Source: Rhizobium sp. NXC14 (GTDB lineage: Bacteria > Pseudomonadota > Alphaproteobacteria > Rhizobiales > Rhizobiaceae). Taken from it: a stretch of 64,000 nt of DNA. The position numbers and the translations under genes are program-made. The stretch covers positions 2,669,001 to 2,733,000 of the forward strand of contig NZ_CP021030.1 of NCBI RefSeq assembly GCF_002117485.1, given 5' to 3'. Below, piece after piece: positions 16,987 to 26,651 of this stretch (position 1 is its first letter; each line of letters starts with the position of its first letter). The notes beneath the pieces are model-generated. The model saw nothing but the letters and a program-made list of their open reading frames with translations. It had not been told where the DNA came from and did no database searches.

Positions 16987-17442
16987 ATGGGCAATTTTTC
17001 ACTGTTTCATTGGTTGATCGTCTTGACCCTGATCGGCGTGCCATTGATCTTCGTCTTCCGAAAACCGCTGGTCGGGCCGAACCGCTTCGGCGGCCCGCCG
17101 CCGGCCATGGGTTTCGGCCAGGCCATCGGAAGCTTTTTCAAGAACTATGTGAACTTTAGCGGCAGAGCGGGCCGATCGGAATTCTGGTATTCTTTTCTCT
17201 TCTCCTTTCTTGTCTCCATCGTTTTGTACTTCGTGGATCGGAGCGAAACCTTGAGACTGATCTGGTCGCTGGCCACGCTTCTTCCATGGATATCCATGGC
17301 CGCCCGACGCCTTCATGACATCAACCGAAGCGGATGGTGGCAGCTTCTCGGACTGTTAGTTCCCATTGGATCGGTCGTCCTGCTCGTATGGTACTGCAGG
17401 GCGTCGACAATGGATGATTCAAGGGAAGCCGTCTTTGCTTGA
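16987..17442 (+). CDS. DUF805 family inner-membrane protein
   Basis: The 151-residue protein has one hydrophobic N-terminal segment and then the DUF805 core: a YVNFSGRAGRSEFWYSFLF entry, two more membrane segments, AARRLHDINRSGWWQLL and a final membrane segment before WYCRAS. DUF805 proteins (YhaH/YiiR-like) are small membrane proteins of unknown function. The extra N-terminal membrane segment is more than the minimal family form. It stands alone after the cyclase gene. Confidence 0.85.
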   Translation: MGNFSLFHWLIVLTLIGVPLIFVFRKPLVGPNRFGGPPPAMGFGQAIGSFFKNYVNFSGRAGRSEFWYSFLFSFLVSIVLYFVDRSETLRLIWSLATLLPWISMAARRLHDINRSGWWQLLGLLVPIGSVVLLVWYCRASTMDDSREAVFA

Positions 17443-17600
17443 GCAAGGTGTGAGGATGGTCCTCGAGGGTTAGCTGTTGCCTTCGCTGGCACGGCCTATC
17501 CGCTGCGCGGACTGCGGGATGCGCAGTCCGCTTCCAGCAGCGGGAGGTTGGAAGATGCCGCAGCCCCTATCGGCGCGCCGGCTATGTCGGCGAGGCCCAC

Positions 17601-17637
17601 GAGAGCCTCACCGAGGCGCCTCGAACGGCGAGGCGGG
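17601..17637. repeat. Copy of dispersed palindromic repeat
   Basis: Within a 258-base gene-free stretch (17443-17700), the segment GAGAGCCTCACCGAGGCGCC plus TCGAACGGCGAGGC fits the CCTC…CCTCGAA…GAGG pattern seen at several other intergenic places in this window. No gene was found in the rest of the stretch. Confidence 0.5.
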
Positions 17638-17700
17638 CGCGCCGGCGGTCGATGGCTACGACCAGCAAAACCCGACGCGGGCGGAGCCCTCGCAGCCGCG

Positions 17701-18090
17701 TCAGGTCTTCATGCCGGTCAGCTCAGGAAACGGATAGTAGTGCAGCCGCTTGTCCTTGCAACGATAGTCATTCGCCGTCGCGCCGAGGATTTGACCATCC
17801 GTGAAGGAGACGCCGAGATAGGCCCAGTCGCCCCAGCTGTGCTTGGGCACCACACGCACACAGTAAGCATAGATCTTTTTCTCAGGCTCAAGCAGCACCA
17901 CGCTGGAAATCCGCGCCCAAACCACTTCTCCCGCTTCGTGTCTGTAACTTCTCTTGAATACGATGTTGATGAAGTTCTGTCGGACGTCACTGGAGGGCGC
18001 ACGTTGGGAATCCGCAACGGATTGCGACACTGGGGCATTGCAGCCGACCAGCATCAGCAGGGCAGCGCAAGCGAGGATTTTTATTCTCAT
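17701..18090 (-). CDS. Small lipoprotein of unknown function
   Basis: Starting at the ATG at 18090 (GGAGAAA site), the 129-residue protein has a lipoprotein signal ending MLVGC. The mature domain has alternating strands, two further cysteines (YAYCVRV, DYRCKDK) and a WGDWAYLGVSF core. I do not recognise the family. It would be anchored in the envelope. Confidence 0.7.
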   Translation of the reverse strand: MRIKILACAALLMLVGCNAPVSQSVADSQRAPSSDVRQNFINIVFKRSYRHEAGEVVWARISSVVLLEPEKKIYAYCVRVVPKHSWGDWAYLGVSFTDGQILGATANDYRCKDKRLHYYPFPELTGMKT

Positions 18091-18220
18091 TCGGTTGTTT
18101 CTCCAAAGAATCGGAGCGTGATAAACGCTGCGCATTTCTACAAACACAGCGCGAATAATATTTGCAATACATAAAAATTGTTCGACGCCGCGCATTAGAC
18201 GCGGGTCTGGCTGAATAGCT

Positions 18221-18526
18221 CTATTTATGCCCGGGGTTTGAAACCGAACTTGGGGTCCCATTCCCATCATCATCATCATCATTGATCGCCACGCCAGCCT
18301 CCAGCGCCGCGAGGATAAAGGCCTGCCGCACCGTTTCAGCCGGCATGCGCCCGGCAAGCCAGGCACGGCAGAAATCGATCGCCCTCTGCTGATGGACGCC
18401 GCCATTGATCGGCCAGTCGGAGACGAGTGCATAAAGCGCATCCTGCGGTGAGCGGAGAACCAGCCGCTCGCCGGTATCAAGTTCGATCCAGATCGATTTT
18501 TTCCAGAAGGCGGAATGGTCGCTAAT
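18221..18526 (-). pseudogene. DUF982 protein lacking an ATG/GTG/TTG start
   Basis: The minus strand encodes a clear DUF982 domain. It has WIELDTGERLVLRSPQDAL, then VSDWPINGG, and the typical AIDFCRAWLAGRMPAETVRQ plus AFILAALEAGV block. It ends with a poly-Asp run from a GAT microsatellite. An in-frame stop lies 14 codons before the domain and no ATG, GTG or TTG occurs between. The natural start position reads ATT (18526-18524, peptide (M)SDHSAFWKK), as if ATG had changed to ATT. Either a rare ATT start is used or the gene is silenced. About 101 residues. Confidence 0.65.
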
Positions 18527-18628
18527 GGCAGTCGCACCTGAAGCTGAAATGATATCCGATTAACTGCCGAGGGCCGATCCCGGTTCCAGCGCAGGCGAGA
18601 CGATGGCAACGGTGCCCCCGCCCAAGAG

Positions 18629-18675
18629 AGCCTCATCCTCAGGCCGCCCCGCAGGGGCCTCGAAGGACGAGGCGG
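18629..18675. repeat. Copy of dispersed palindromic repeat
   Basis: AGCCTCATCCTCAGG, then CCGCCCCGCAGGGGC and CCTCGAAGGACGAGGCGGG form a hairpin-prone element between the DUF982 remnant and uvrB. It is one of the clearest copies of the family in this window. Confidence 0.65.
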
Positions 18676-18792
18676 GTGCCCGCTGACAGCCACAACTCGA
18701 GGAATTGTTGAGCCAATCCGAACGATTCATTCGTTTCCCTTTTGTACTCTTTCCCTCTTCCCTTTCGCGCTGACTCTCTCCATATTCGCGCC

Positions 18793-21700
18793 ATGGCCAA
18801 AGCTCCGAAAAAATCTCCGACCTCGAATGGTTTCGAGGAAGCCCAGCAATCGTCCTTTGAGGGCGCTCCCCTCTCCGGCTCCGTCGCCGATTGGGTGAGG
18901 CAGTTGGAGGCCGATGCCGAAGCCTCCGGCGTCGAGAGCCAGCGCGAGATTGCCTCCAAGGCTGGCAAGCACCGCAAGAAGGTTGAGAACGAGGCGCGCA
19001 AGCATACCGAAGCCGTCAGCGTCAACAAGAAAGCGACGGCAAGCAAGACCGCACGCGGCGTCTCGATCGGTGGCTCCTCCGACCCGAAGACCCGCGCCGC
19101 CGCCGGCCTGAACCCGGTGGCGGGTCTCGATATTTCGCTCGAGGATGCCGGCAGCATCTCGCCCGGCGGCGTCACGGCCACTGTCGAGGCGCTGTCGAAG
19201 CTGATCGAGAGCGGCAATCCGCTGCACAAGAACGGCAAGATCTGGACGCCGCACCGCCCTGCCCGTCCGGACAAATCCGAAGGCGGCATCACCATCCGCA
19301 TGGCTTCCGAATACAAGCCGGCCGGCGACCAGCCGACGGCGATCCGCGATCTCGTCGAAGGCCTGCAGAGCGGCGAGCGCAGCCAGGTGCTGCTCGGCGT
19401 CACCGGCTCCGGCAAGACCTTCACCATGGCCAAGGTGATCGAGGAAACGCAGCGCCCAGCCGTCATCCTGGCGCCGAACAAGACGCTGGCCGCCCAGCTC
19501 TATTCCGAATTCAAGAACTTCTTCCCCGACAATGCGGTGGAATATTTCGTTTCCTACTACGATTATTACCAGCCGGAAGCCTATGTGCCGCGCTCCGACA
19601 CCTATATCGAGAAGGAAAGCTCGATCAACGAGCAGATCGACCGCATGCGCCACTCGGCGACGCGCTCGCTGCTCGAACGCGACGATTGCATCATCGTCGC
19701 CTCGGTCTCCTGCATTTACGGTATCGGCTCGGTCGAGACCTATACGGCGATGACCTTCCAGATGAATGTCGGCGACCGGCTAGACCAGCGCCAACTGCTG
19801 GCCGATCTCGTCGCCCAGCAATACAAGCGCCGCGACATGGATTTCACCCGCGGCAGTTTTCGCGTGCGCGGTGACACCATTGAGATCTTCCCCGCCCACT
19901 TGGAAGATGCGGCCTGGCGCATAAGCATGTTCGGCGACGAGATCGACGCCATCACCGAATTCGATCCGCTGACCGGACAGAAGACCGGCGACCTGAAATC
20001 GGTGAAGATCTACGCCAACTCGCATTATGTCACGCCGCGCCCGACCCTTAACGGCGCCATCAAGGCGATCAAGGAAGAGCTCAGGCTGCGCCTTGCCGAG
20101 CTGGAAAAGGCCGGCCGCCTGCTGGAGGCGCAGCGCCTGGAGCAGCGCACCCGCTACGATATCGAGATGCTGGAAGCCACCGGCTCCTGCCAGGGCATCG
20201 AGAACTATTCGCGCTACCTCACCGGCCGCGACCCCGGCGATCCGCCGCCGACGCTGTTCGAATACATTCCCGACAATGCCATCGTGTTCATCGACGAGAG
20301 CCATGTCACTGTGCCGCAGATCGGCGGCATGTATCGCGGCGACTTCCGCCGCAAGGCAACGCTGGCCGAATACGGCTTCCGCCTGCCCTCCTGCATGGAC
20401 AACCGGCCGCTGCGCTTCGAGGAATGGGACGCCATGCGGCCCGACACGATCGCCGTCTCGGCGACGCCGGGCAGCTGGGAGCTGGAACAATCAGGCGGCG
20501 TCTTCGCCGAACAGGTGATCCGCCCGACCGGCCTGATCGACCCGCCGGTCGAAGTCCGCTCGGCCCGCACCCAGGTCGACGACGTGCTCGGCGAGATCCG
20601 AGAGACCGCCGCCAAGGGCTATCGTACGCTCTGCACCGTGCTGACCAAGCGCATGGCCGAGGACCTGACCGAATATCTGCATGAGCAGGGCGTGCGCGTG
20701 CGCTACATGCACTCCGATATCGACACGCTGGAACGCATCGAGATCATCCGCGATCTACGCCTCGGCGCCTTCGACGTGCTCGTCGGCATCAACCTGCTGC
20801 GTGAGGGCCTCGACATCCCCGAATGCGGCTTCGTCGCCATCCTCGACGCCGACAAGGAAGGCTTCCTGCGCTCGGAAACCTCGCTGATCCAGACCATTGG
20901 TCGTGCAGCGCGTAACGTCGACGGCAAGGTCATCCTCTATGCCGACAACGTCACCGGCTCCATGCAGCGCGCCATGGACGAGACCGCCCGCCGTCGCGAA
21001 AAGCAGATGGCCTATAACCTCGAAAACGGCATCACGCCGGAATCGGTCAAGGCCAAGATCTCCGACATCCTCGACAGCGTCTACGAACGCGACCACGTCC
21101 GCGCCGACATCTCGGGCGTCTCGGGCAAAGGCTTCGCCGACGGTGGCAACCTCGTCGGCAACAACCTGCAGGCCCACCTCAACGCCCTCGAAAAGAGCAT
21201 GCGCGACGCCGCCGCCGACCTCGACTTCGAAAAAGCCGCCCGCCTCCGCGACGAAATCAAACGCCTCAAGGCCGTGGAACTCGCCGCCATGGACGATCCG
21301 ATGGCAAGGGAGGAAGCCCGCAACCAGGAAGGTGGCAAGAGAAGTGGTAAAGCCAGCCGCGAATCCCTTCTCCCCAGCGGGGAGAAGGTGCCCGGCAGGG
21401 CGGATGAGGGGGCCACACCCACCTACTTCTCCAAACCCACCCTCGACGACATGGGCCCAGGCACCGACACGTCAACCCCCCTCTTCCGCAAGCCGGACCT
21501 CAACGAAATGGGCCGCCATGTCGCCACTCCCGCCGACAACAAGAGCCTCTTCCGCCGCAACACCCTCGACGAAATGACCGTCGGCCGCACGGAAAAGCCG
21601 GTGATCGGCCATGTGCCGGAAAAGCTCGACGCCGCCAAGGGCACGAAGCGCTTCTCACCACTGCTGGAAGGGCAGCCGGAACGCGACGATGGTGTCAGGC

Positions 21701-21801
21701 CGGTCGTGCGCGGCCGGGTTGGAGCCGGCAGTTATGAGGAGCCGGGCGAGCAGAAGCGCAAGGGACGGACGAAGGGCAAGACCGGACGGCCGGGACGCTA
21801 G
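18793..21801 (+). CDS. uvrB: Excinuclease ABC subunit B with long terminal extensions
   Basis: From the ATG at 18793 the product is 1002 residues, about 330 longer than E. coli UvrB. The helicase core is complete. Walker [11 protein letters not shown] is near residue 202, the beta-hairpin region [12 protein letters not shown] follows, the DESH box is near 501, and motifs V/VI are GLDIPE and QTIGRAARN. The C-terminal UVR motif (about 790-825, [15 protein letters not shown]) binds UvrC. UvrB loads at damaged DNA with UvrA and then recruits UvrC. An extra ~160 residues precede the core (basic, Ala/Lys rich). A disordered tail of ~170 follows UVR, containing three short F-[RS]-[KR]-x-[TD]-L-[DN] repeats and a palindromic element in frame. 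Confidence 0.95.
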   Translation: MAKAPKKSPTSNGFEEAQQSSFEGAPLSGSVADWVRQLEADAEASGVESQREIASKAGKHRKKVENEARKHTEAVSVNKKATASKTARGVSIGGSSDPKTRAAAGLNPVAGLDISLEDAGSISPGGVTATVEALSKLIESGNPLHKNGKIWTPHRPARPDKSEGGITIRMASEYKPAGDQPTAIRDLVEGLQSGERSQVLLGVTGSGKTFTMAKVIEETQRPAVILAPNKTLAAQLYSEFKNFFPDNAVEYFVSYYDYYQPEAYVPRSDTYIEKESSINEQIDRMRHSATRSLLERDDCIIVASVSCIYGIGSVETYTAMTFQMNVGDRLDQRQLLADLVAQQYKRRDMDFTRGSFRVRGDTIEIFPAHLEDAAWRISMFGDEIDAITEFDPLTGQKTGDLKSVKIYANSHYVTPRPTLNGAIKAIKEELRLRLAELEKAGRLLEAQRLEQRTRYDIEMLEATGSCQGIENYSRYLTGRDPGDPPPTLFEYIPDNAIVFIDESHVTVPQIGGMYRGDFRRKATLAEYGFRLPSCMDNRPLRFEEWDAMRPDTIAVSATPGSWELEQSGGVFAEQVIRPTGLIDPPVEVRSARTQVDDVLGEIRETAAKGYRTLCTVLTKRMAEDLTEYLHEQGVRVRYMHSDIDTLERIEIIRDLRLGAFDVLVGINLLREGLDIPECGFVAILDADKEGFLRSETSLIQTIGRAARNVDGKVILYADNVTGSMQRAMDETARRREKQMAYNLENGITPESVKAKISDILDSVYERDHVRADISGVSGKGFADGGNLVGNNLQAHLNALEKSMRDAAADLDFEKAARLRDEIKRLKAVELAAMDDPMAREEARNQEGGKRSGKASRESLLPSGEKVPGRADEGATPTYFSKPTLDDMGPGTDTSTPLFRKPDLNEMGRHVATPADNKSLFRRNTLDEMTVGRTEKPVIGHVPEKLDAAKGTKRFSPLLEGQPERDDGVRPVVRGRVGAGSYEEPGEQKRKGRTKGKTGRPGR
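21366..21414 (+). repeat. Palindromic element inserted in frame in uvrB
   Basis: CCTTCTCCCC-AGC-GGGGAGAAGG (21366-21388) is a perfect 10-bp inverted repeat, followed by GTGCCCGGCAGGGCGGATGA GGGG. The same element type is, from memory, a common intergenic repeat in Rhizobiales, and a degenerate relative is seen at 46381-46432. Here it is read as protein ([16 protein letters not shown]) in the tail of UvrB after the UVR motif, without breaking the frame. Confidence 0.75.
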
Positions 21802-21863
21802 CGCATTCCGCTCTTTTGGTGCAGTAACACCTAGCGATGTTTTAAGCACAAAGGAGGGCGCCG

Positions 21864-22312
21864 ATGTCCGAAACTTCCCGCGCTATGTCCCCGCAGATCC
21901 TTATTGGCAGCCCTCCCCCGACGTCGCAGACAGTGCGGTCTCCCTGCTAAAAGCCATCGCCACCAAAGCGGACGAAGTGACTGCAAGCTTCGAAGATGAG
22001 GTCAGATTCTACGATCCCGGCGAGAACTGGTCCGGCGTGGAATGCAGCGCCTGCGGCGCGGACGCCGAGGAATGGTGGGGAGACGCCATGGATACCGCTT
22101 CTGCCGATGGCTTCAAAGACCTGAACACCGAAGCCCCCTGCTGCGGCGGCACCGTCTCACTGAACGACCTGCGTCACATCTGGCCCGCCGCGTTCGGCCG
22201 CTTTGCGCTTGATGCGCGAAATCCGAATATTACCGATACGACTGAGGAGCAGGATCGGGAGATGGCCGGGTGTGTTGGCATGCCGCTTCGGAAGATATGG
22301 GTACGCGTTTAG
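21864..22312 (+). pseudogene. Small zinc-ribbon-like protein, frame broken at the start
   Basis: A strong AAGGAGG site leads to an ATG at 21864, but that frame stops after 28 codons. The clearly coding frame (+1 shifted) runs from about 21870 to 22312. It encodes NFPRYVPADPYWQPS, DEVTASFEDEVRFYDPG, VECSACGADAEEWW, an APCCGGTVSLNDL cysteine pair and GMPLRKIWV. CxxC plus CC suggests a zinc site. The best explanation is a one-base change near the start codon, real or an error. The stop overlaps the stop of a converging reading frame by three bases. Confidence 0.55.
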
Positions 22313-22614
22313 GTTCTCGCCGGGCGCTTGCCAATAGTCGCTTTCGCGATTTGCCTAACGCCGAGAATTAAGGCTTCCCTCTTTGCAGGTCGGCCGTGCG
22401 CCTTGATGTCGAGATAGGTGCAGAGGAATTCCGCCACCTCGTCTGCGATCGCATCGATGACATCAGGCTTTCGGCGCTTGCCGATCTCATAGCCGCCGAA
22501 GTCCCGGATCCGGCGCTGCGTCTGCTGCGAACAGCATTGTTGCGAACGATCGTAACAGCGTTCCGGCATCGTCTGGTATGCTTGTCCTCTCCTCGTGAGG
22601 ATGTCTTGCCGCAT
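22309..22614 (-). CDS. Possible small protein, unknown
   Basis: A 101-codon frame from an ATG at 22614 ends with its stop overlapping the converging gene at 22312, a tidy layout typical of real gene ends. The C-terminal half (DVIDAIADEVAEFLCTYLDI, then GRPAKREALILGVRQIAKA) could be helical. The N-terminal part is unlike known families and codon quality is modest. It may be the tail of a decayed gene. Confidence 0.3.
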   Translation of the reverse strand: MRQDILTRRGQAYQTMPERCYDRSQQCCSQQTQRRIRDFGGYEIGKRRKPDVIDAIADEVAEFLCTYLDIKAHGRPAKREALILGVRQIAKATIGKRPART

Positions 22615-23019
22615 GGTTTCGTGAATGGCTCCCGCCTGAGCCGGTGAATGGGGCCTGTTATATCAGGCTCGCGCACGACGTCCCTGACGATGATGGGTAA
22701 TCCAGCGACGGCGCGCCATTCCATCGGGGAAAGCGATATCCGAGCCCGTGAATATCCCCGCCCCTGACAGCAAATGGGAAATTGCTGATCAGCTCTTCAA
22801 GCGAGGTCTTGACGAATATGCGTCCGCACATGGACCTTCTCCGCAGCCGAGTGATTAGATCTTCTTATTATGTTCCGGAACAGGATCCGGTCAACAAAGC
22901 GTCAGCTGTGCGCTGCTGGGATACGCTTCCCGTCCGGGACCGATGTGGCAGATCGGTTGCGAAGCGGGCGAAATTGTCGGAAAACACTCCCGGCAACTGA
23001 TGAGCGAACGGGAGCAGCC

Positions 23020-23406
23020 ATGCCAGAACTGCGCATCGACCCATTTCCCTCGCCCGCCGAACTCACCAGCCTTTGGTCCGCAGCGTGGAACACGCCGGAA
23101 GCACCTGACTTCTCCCGCATCCTGCCTCGCAGCCTCGCACACATTGGCGCCTATCACGCCAACAGGCTCGTCGGCTTCGTCAATGTCGCCTGGGATGGCG
23201 GCATTCATGCCTTCCTCCTCGATACCTCGGTCCATCCCGATATGCGGCGGCAGGGCATCGCGACGCGCATGGTCAGGCAGGCTACGGGCATCGCCCGCGA
23301 GCGCGGCGCTGAATGGCTGCATGTCGATTTCGAGCCGCATCTCGCCGGCTTCTACCGCGCCTGCGGATTTACCCCGACCGCGGCGGGCCTCATCAAGCTC
23401 GCATGA
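23020..23406 (+). CDS. GNAT-family N-acetyltransferase
   Basis: The ATG at 23020 follows GGAGCAGCC; the product is 128 residues. It shows the GNAT core: LVGFVNVAWDGG, then LDTSVHPDMRRQGIATRMVR, holding the acetyl-CoA pyrophosphate loop RRQGIA, and the closing FYRACGFTPT. Such enzymes move an acetyl group from acetyl-CoA to an amine. The substrate cannot be told. It stands alone. Confidence 0.85.
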   Translation: MPELRIDPFPSPAELTSLWSAAWNTPEAPDFSRILPRSLAHIGAYHANRLVGFVNVAWDGGIHAFLLDTSVHPDMRRQGIATRMVRQATGIARERGAEWLHVDFEPHLAGFYRACGFTPTAAGLIKLA

Positions 23407-23790
23407 GAGGTCTCACTGGAAGCCGTCCTCTTATGGCAGGCGCCAAGCCCGTCATTAGACGGAAAAGCGACACCGACGACGCGCAGTTCGAGTGCGCCCC
23501 AGGGGAATACAATTTTCCCGCTTATACGCGAGCTTATCTCCGCACAGGACGCTTGTGAATTAAAAGACTAAAATACGAGTTTTGGTTTGCAAATTCAAAA
23601 TCCTTCCGCAGAATTTCAGCTTTACCTTTTCGTTAAAAATCAAAGAAAAAATCACAATTTTTCATTGAAAACTTCACTTTCGGTTGGCATAGATCCCCGA
23701 GAGGTTGTCGTCCGGTGAACCAGTAAACGGTTCTTTCGGGGATTTTCTCGTTTTTCAGAGTAAAACCCATCTTTTGGAGAAGACTAAAAT
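23407..23790. promoter_or_regulatory. AT-rich region upstream of the RTX genes
   Basis: This 384-base stretch has no gene and is much richer in A/T than its surroundings, especially 23560-23690. It ends with GGAGAAG just before the RTX start. It is the likely promoter and 5' leader of the surface-protein pair. A dyad at about 23697-23745 (ATCCCCGAGA and TCGGGGATTTTC) could form a hairpin ending in a T-rich run, suggesting a leader terminator or attenuator. No known motif was recognised. Confidence 0.45.
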
Positions 23791-26586
23791 ATGGCCTTGA
23801 ATATTCTGGATACAAACGGCGCTACAATCACCAACACAGGCGCTGAATTCGAAGCCTACGACGTTATTCGCTACTCTGAAGCCACTCCTTCCGTACCTGT
23901 CTCTCTCATCGTCTCCGATTCCTCGGCTGCAGATCTGGCCGACGAGCTGGGCTCGGTATCGGCGAACGTGACCGGCTCGAGCGGCGACAACACGATTACG
24001 ACGGGTGCCGGCAACGACACCATCTCAGGCGGCGACGGCGCAGACACGCTGACCGGCGGCGCTGGCGACGACACGATCTATGGCAACGCCGGCAACGACA
24101 TACTGATCGGCGGCGACGGCAATGATCGGATCAGCGATGGCGGTTTTGGCTTTGTGCTCGGACCTGACGGCGGCCTGCAGCCAGAAATCATCGACATTGA
24201 CGGCGGCGCCGGCGACGATCTGATAACCATTGAGCGATTCGCTCCACTAATATCGGGAACGATTGATGGCGGTGCCGGGATCGACATCTTGCGAGCCTCG
24301 GCGCTCCGCGGCCTGACGATCGAGAACGTCGAAGTGCTTGAACTGGCCGATTTCCAGGTAAGCGGCTCGAGCGCGCAGTTCGAGAGCTTTGATAGGATTG
24401 TCAGGTCGACCGACCCCTTCTTCAGTTATGACCCCTCGCTAGTGGTGACGGACAGCGCCCATCTCGATCTTTCCGACGAATTAGGAGATCTCGGAAGTCG
24501 TGTCCACGGCTTCTCCGGTATCGACGTCAAGACCGGCGACGGCAACGATGAGTTCACGGGCAGCGACGTCAACGACATTTTCGACGGCAGCGGCGGCAGC
24601 GACGTCATCAGTGGTCATGACGGCGACGATAAACTGACCGGCGGCGGCGGCAACGACACTATCGATGGCGGCTCGGGCATCGACACGGCTGTTTTCGCCG
24701 GCAATTTCGTCGATTATTCCTTCACGGTCGACAATGGCAGCCGCGTCGTGACGAGCGCGCTGGAAGGCACGGATACACTGATAGACGTTGAATTCGCGCG
24801 CTTTGCCGATGGCGTCTACGACTTCGCGACGGAAAGCTTCACGGTCAACAGCACCGAGCCGGGAACCCCGCTCAATATCCTGGACACCAACGGCGCCACG
24901 ATTACCAAGACCGGGGCGGAGTTCGAAGCCTACGATCTCATCCGCGACTCCGAAATCAATCCTCTCGTTGCAGCTCACCTGGTCATCTCGGATTCCGGGA
25001 CGGTAGACCTTTCGGACGAACTGGGCTCGGGCTCGGCAGATGTCACGGGCTCAGGCGGGGACAATGTGATCACGACAGGCGCAGGCAACGACACCATCGC
25101 AGGCGGCGACGGTTCAGACACACTGAACGGCGGCGCCGGAAACGATTGGATCAATGGCGGAGTTGGCAATGACACGCTGAATGGCGGTGACGGCAATGAC
25201 CACATCTCCGGGGACATCGGAAATGATGTCATCAGGGGCGGCGCGGGCAACGATACGATCGACGATGGTGAGATTTTCGGCCCGAACCCTGAGGTCGTTG
25301 AGATCGATGCGGGAGACGGCGACGATTCCATAGCTGTAGAGACATTCGCTTCAATGAATTTCGGAACGATCGATGGCGGCGCCGGAATCGATACGCTACG
25401 AGCCAGCTCGCTTCTGGGCCTGACGATTAAAAACGTCGAAGTCCTGGAAACGGCAGGATATACCGTTTCCGGTTCGAGCGCGCAGTTCGAAAGCTTCGAC
25501 AAAATCGTCTGGTCAACCGATCCGTTCGGCGATTTTCGCGCCTCGGTGGCCGTGACGGACAGCGCTCATCTCGATCTCTCCGACGAACTGGGAGATCTCG
25601 GATCTTTCGTCGCCGGCCACGCCTCCGGCATTGACGTCAAGACCGGTAGCGGCGACGACGAGTTTACCGGCACCGACGGCAACGACATTTTTGACGGCAG
25701 CGGCGGCAACGATATCCTCAACGGCAATGCCGGCAACGACAAATTGACGGGCGGCGCCGGCAACGACACCATCGATGGCGGCGCCGGTATCGACACCGCG
25801 CTCTTCTCAGGCAATTTCGCCAATTATTCCTTCGCGGTGAACAATGGCGATCACATTCTGACGAGCGCCGCCGAAGGCACGGATACGCTGACAGAGGTCG
25901 AATTCGCCCGCTTTGCCGATGGCATCTACGATTTCGCCACGCAAACTTTCACGAGCACCAATAACGCGCCAACCAACGTCCAGCTCTCGAAAACCGCCCT
26001 CTCCGAGGACACACCGATCTGGACAACGGTCGGTCTGCTCAGCGCCAAGGATGCCGACGGCGACGCCCTCACCTACACGCTGCTCGACGGTGCTGGTGAT
26101 CACTTCCGGCTGAAGGGCAACCGCATCGTCACCTCGAAGGCGCTAGATTACGAGACGGCCAAGTCGCACACGATCAAGGTCGCCGTTTCCGACGGCAAGG
26201 TCACGGTCGAAAAAGACATCACGATCAACGTGCTCGATGTCGATGAGGCACCGGTCAACCAGGCGCCGATCAAGCTCTCCTTCTCGCGCAGCTCAATCTC
26301 CGAGAACGTCGCGATCGGCACCTCGGTCGGCCTTCTCTCCGCCGTCGATCCGGAAGGCGGCACGGTGAAGTGGCGGCTGACGGATGATGCCGACGGCATC
26401 TTCAAGCTCGTCGGCAACAAGATCCAGACGAAGGCTGCGATCGACTTCGAAAGCACCCACAGCCTTACCTTCACCGCCGAAGCCTATGACGCGGCCGGCA
26501 ACATCACCAGCCACGACTTCACCCTCGCCGTGAAGGACATTTTTGAGCCGTTGGTTTCAGCCCCGTTGCATGAAGCGCTGATCTAG
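23791..26586 (+). CDS. RTX calcium-binding surface protein with two cadherin-like domains
   Basis: The 931-residue protein has no N-terminal signal, as expected for type I secretion. Residues 1-360 and 361-720 are two copies of one module. Each copy starts with ILDTNGATIT and includes GGxGxDxLxGGxGND calcium-binding nonapeptide repeats. Each also carries two copies of a unit marked by FE[AS][YF]D-I and DL[AS]DELG. Two cadherin-like domains follow (about 724-920), with DADGDALTYTLLDG and LDYETAKSHTI, then a short C-terminal end. Rhizobia export similar proteins through PrsDE; no transporter gene is here. The likely role is in biofilm or root attachment, by analogy. Confidence 0.88.
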   Translation: MALNILDTNGATITNTGAEFEAYDVIRYSEATPSVPVSLIVSDSSAADLADELGSVSANVTGSSGDNTITTGAGNDTISGGDGADTLTGGAGDDTIYGNAGNDILIGGDGNDRISDGGFGFVLGPDGGLQPEIIDIDGGAGDDLITIERFAPLISGTIDGGAGIDILRASALRGLTIENVEVLELADFQVSGSSAQFESFDRIVRSTDPFFSYDPSLVVTDSAHLDLSDELGDLGSRVHGFSGIDVKTGDGNDEFTGSDVNDIFDGSGGSDVISGHDGDDKLTGGGGNDTIDGGSGIDTAVFAGNFVDYSFTVDNGSRVVTSALEGTDTLIDVEFARFADGVYDFATESFTVNSTEPGTPLNILDTNGATITKTGAEFEAYDLIRDSEINPLVAAHLVISDSGTVDLSDELGSGSADVTGSGGDNVITTGAGNDTIAGGDGSDTLNGGAGNDWINGGVGNDTLNGGDGNDHISGDIGNDVIRGGAGNDTIDDGEIFGPNPEVVEIDAGDGDDSIAVETFASMNFGTIDGGAGIDTLRASSLLGLTIKNVEVLETAGYTVSGSSAQFESFDKIVWSTDPFGDFRASVAVTDSAHLDLSDELGDLGSFVAGHASGIDVKTGSGDDEFTGTDGNDIFDGSGGNDILNGNAGNDKLTGGAGNDTIDGGAGIDTALFSGNFANYSFAVNNGDHILTSAAEGTDTLTEVEFARFADGIYDFATQTFTSTNNAPTNVQLSKTALSEDTPIWTTVGLLSAKDADGDALTYTLLDGAGDHFRLKGNRIVTSKALDYETAKSHTIKVAVSDGKVTVEKDITINVLDVDEAPVNQAPIKLSFSRSSISENVAIGTSVGLLSAVDPEGGTVKWRLTDDADGIFKLVGNKIQTKAAIDFESTHSLTFTAEAYDAAGNITSHDFTLAVKDIFEPLVSAPLHEALI

Positions 26587-26651
26587 CCGCAACGCCATTG
26601 CCGCCGACGCAGAGATGCGTCGGCAAAATCCATCCTTTTGAAAGTTTCAAT

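Noticed and set aside
22368..22724. 118-codon minus-strand frame
   Set aside because: Overlaps another minus frame in a different phase and becomes Arg/Ser rich after 30 residues; no family support.
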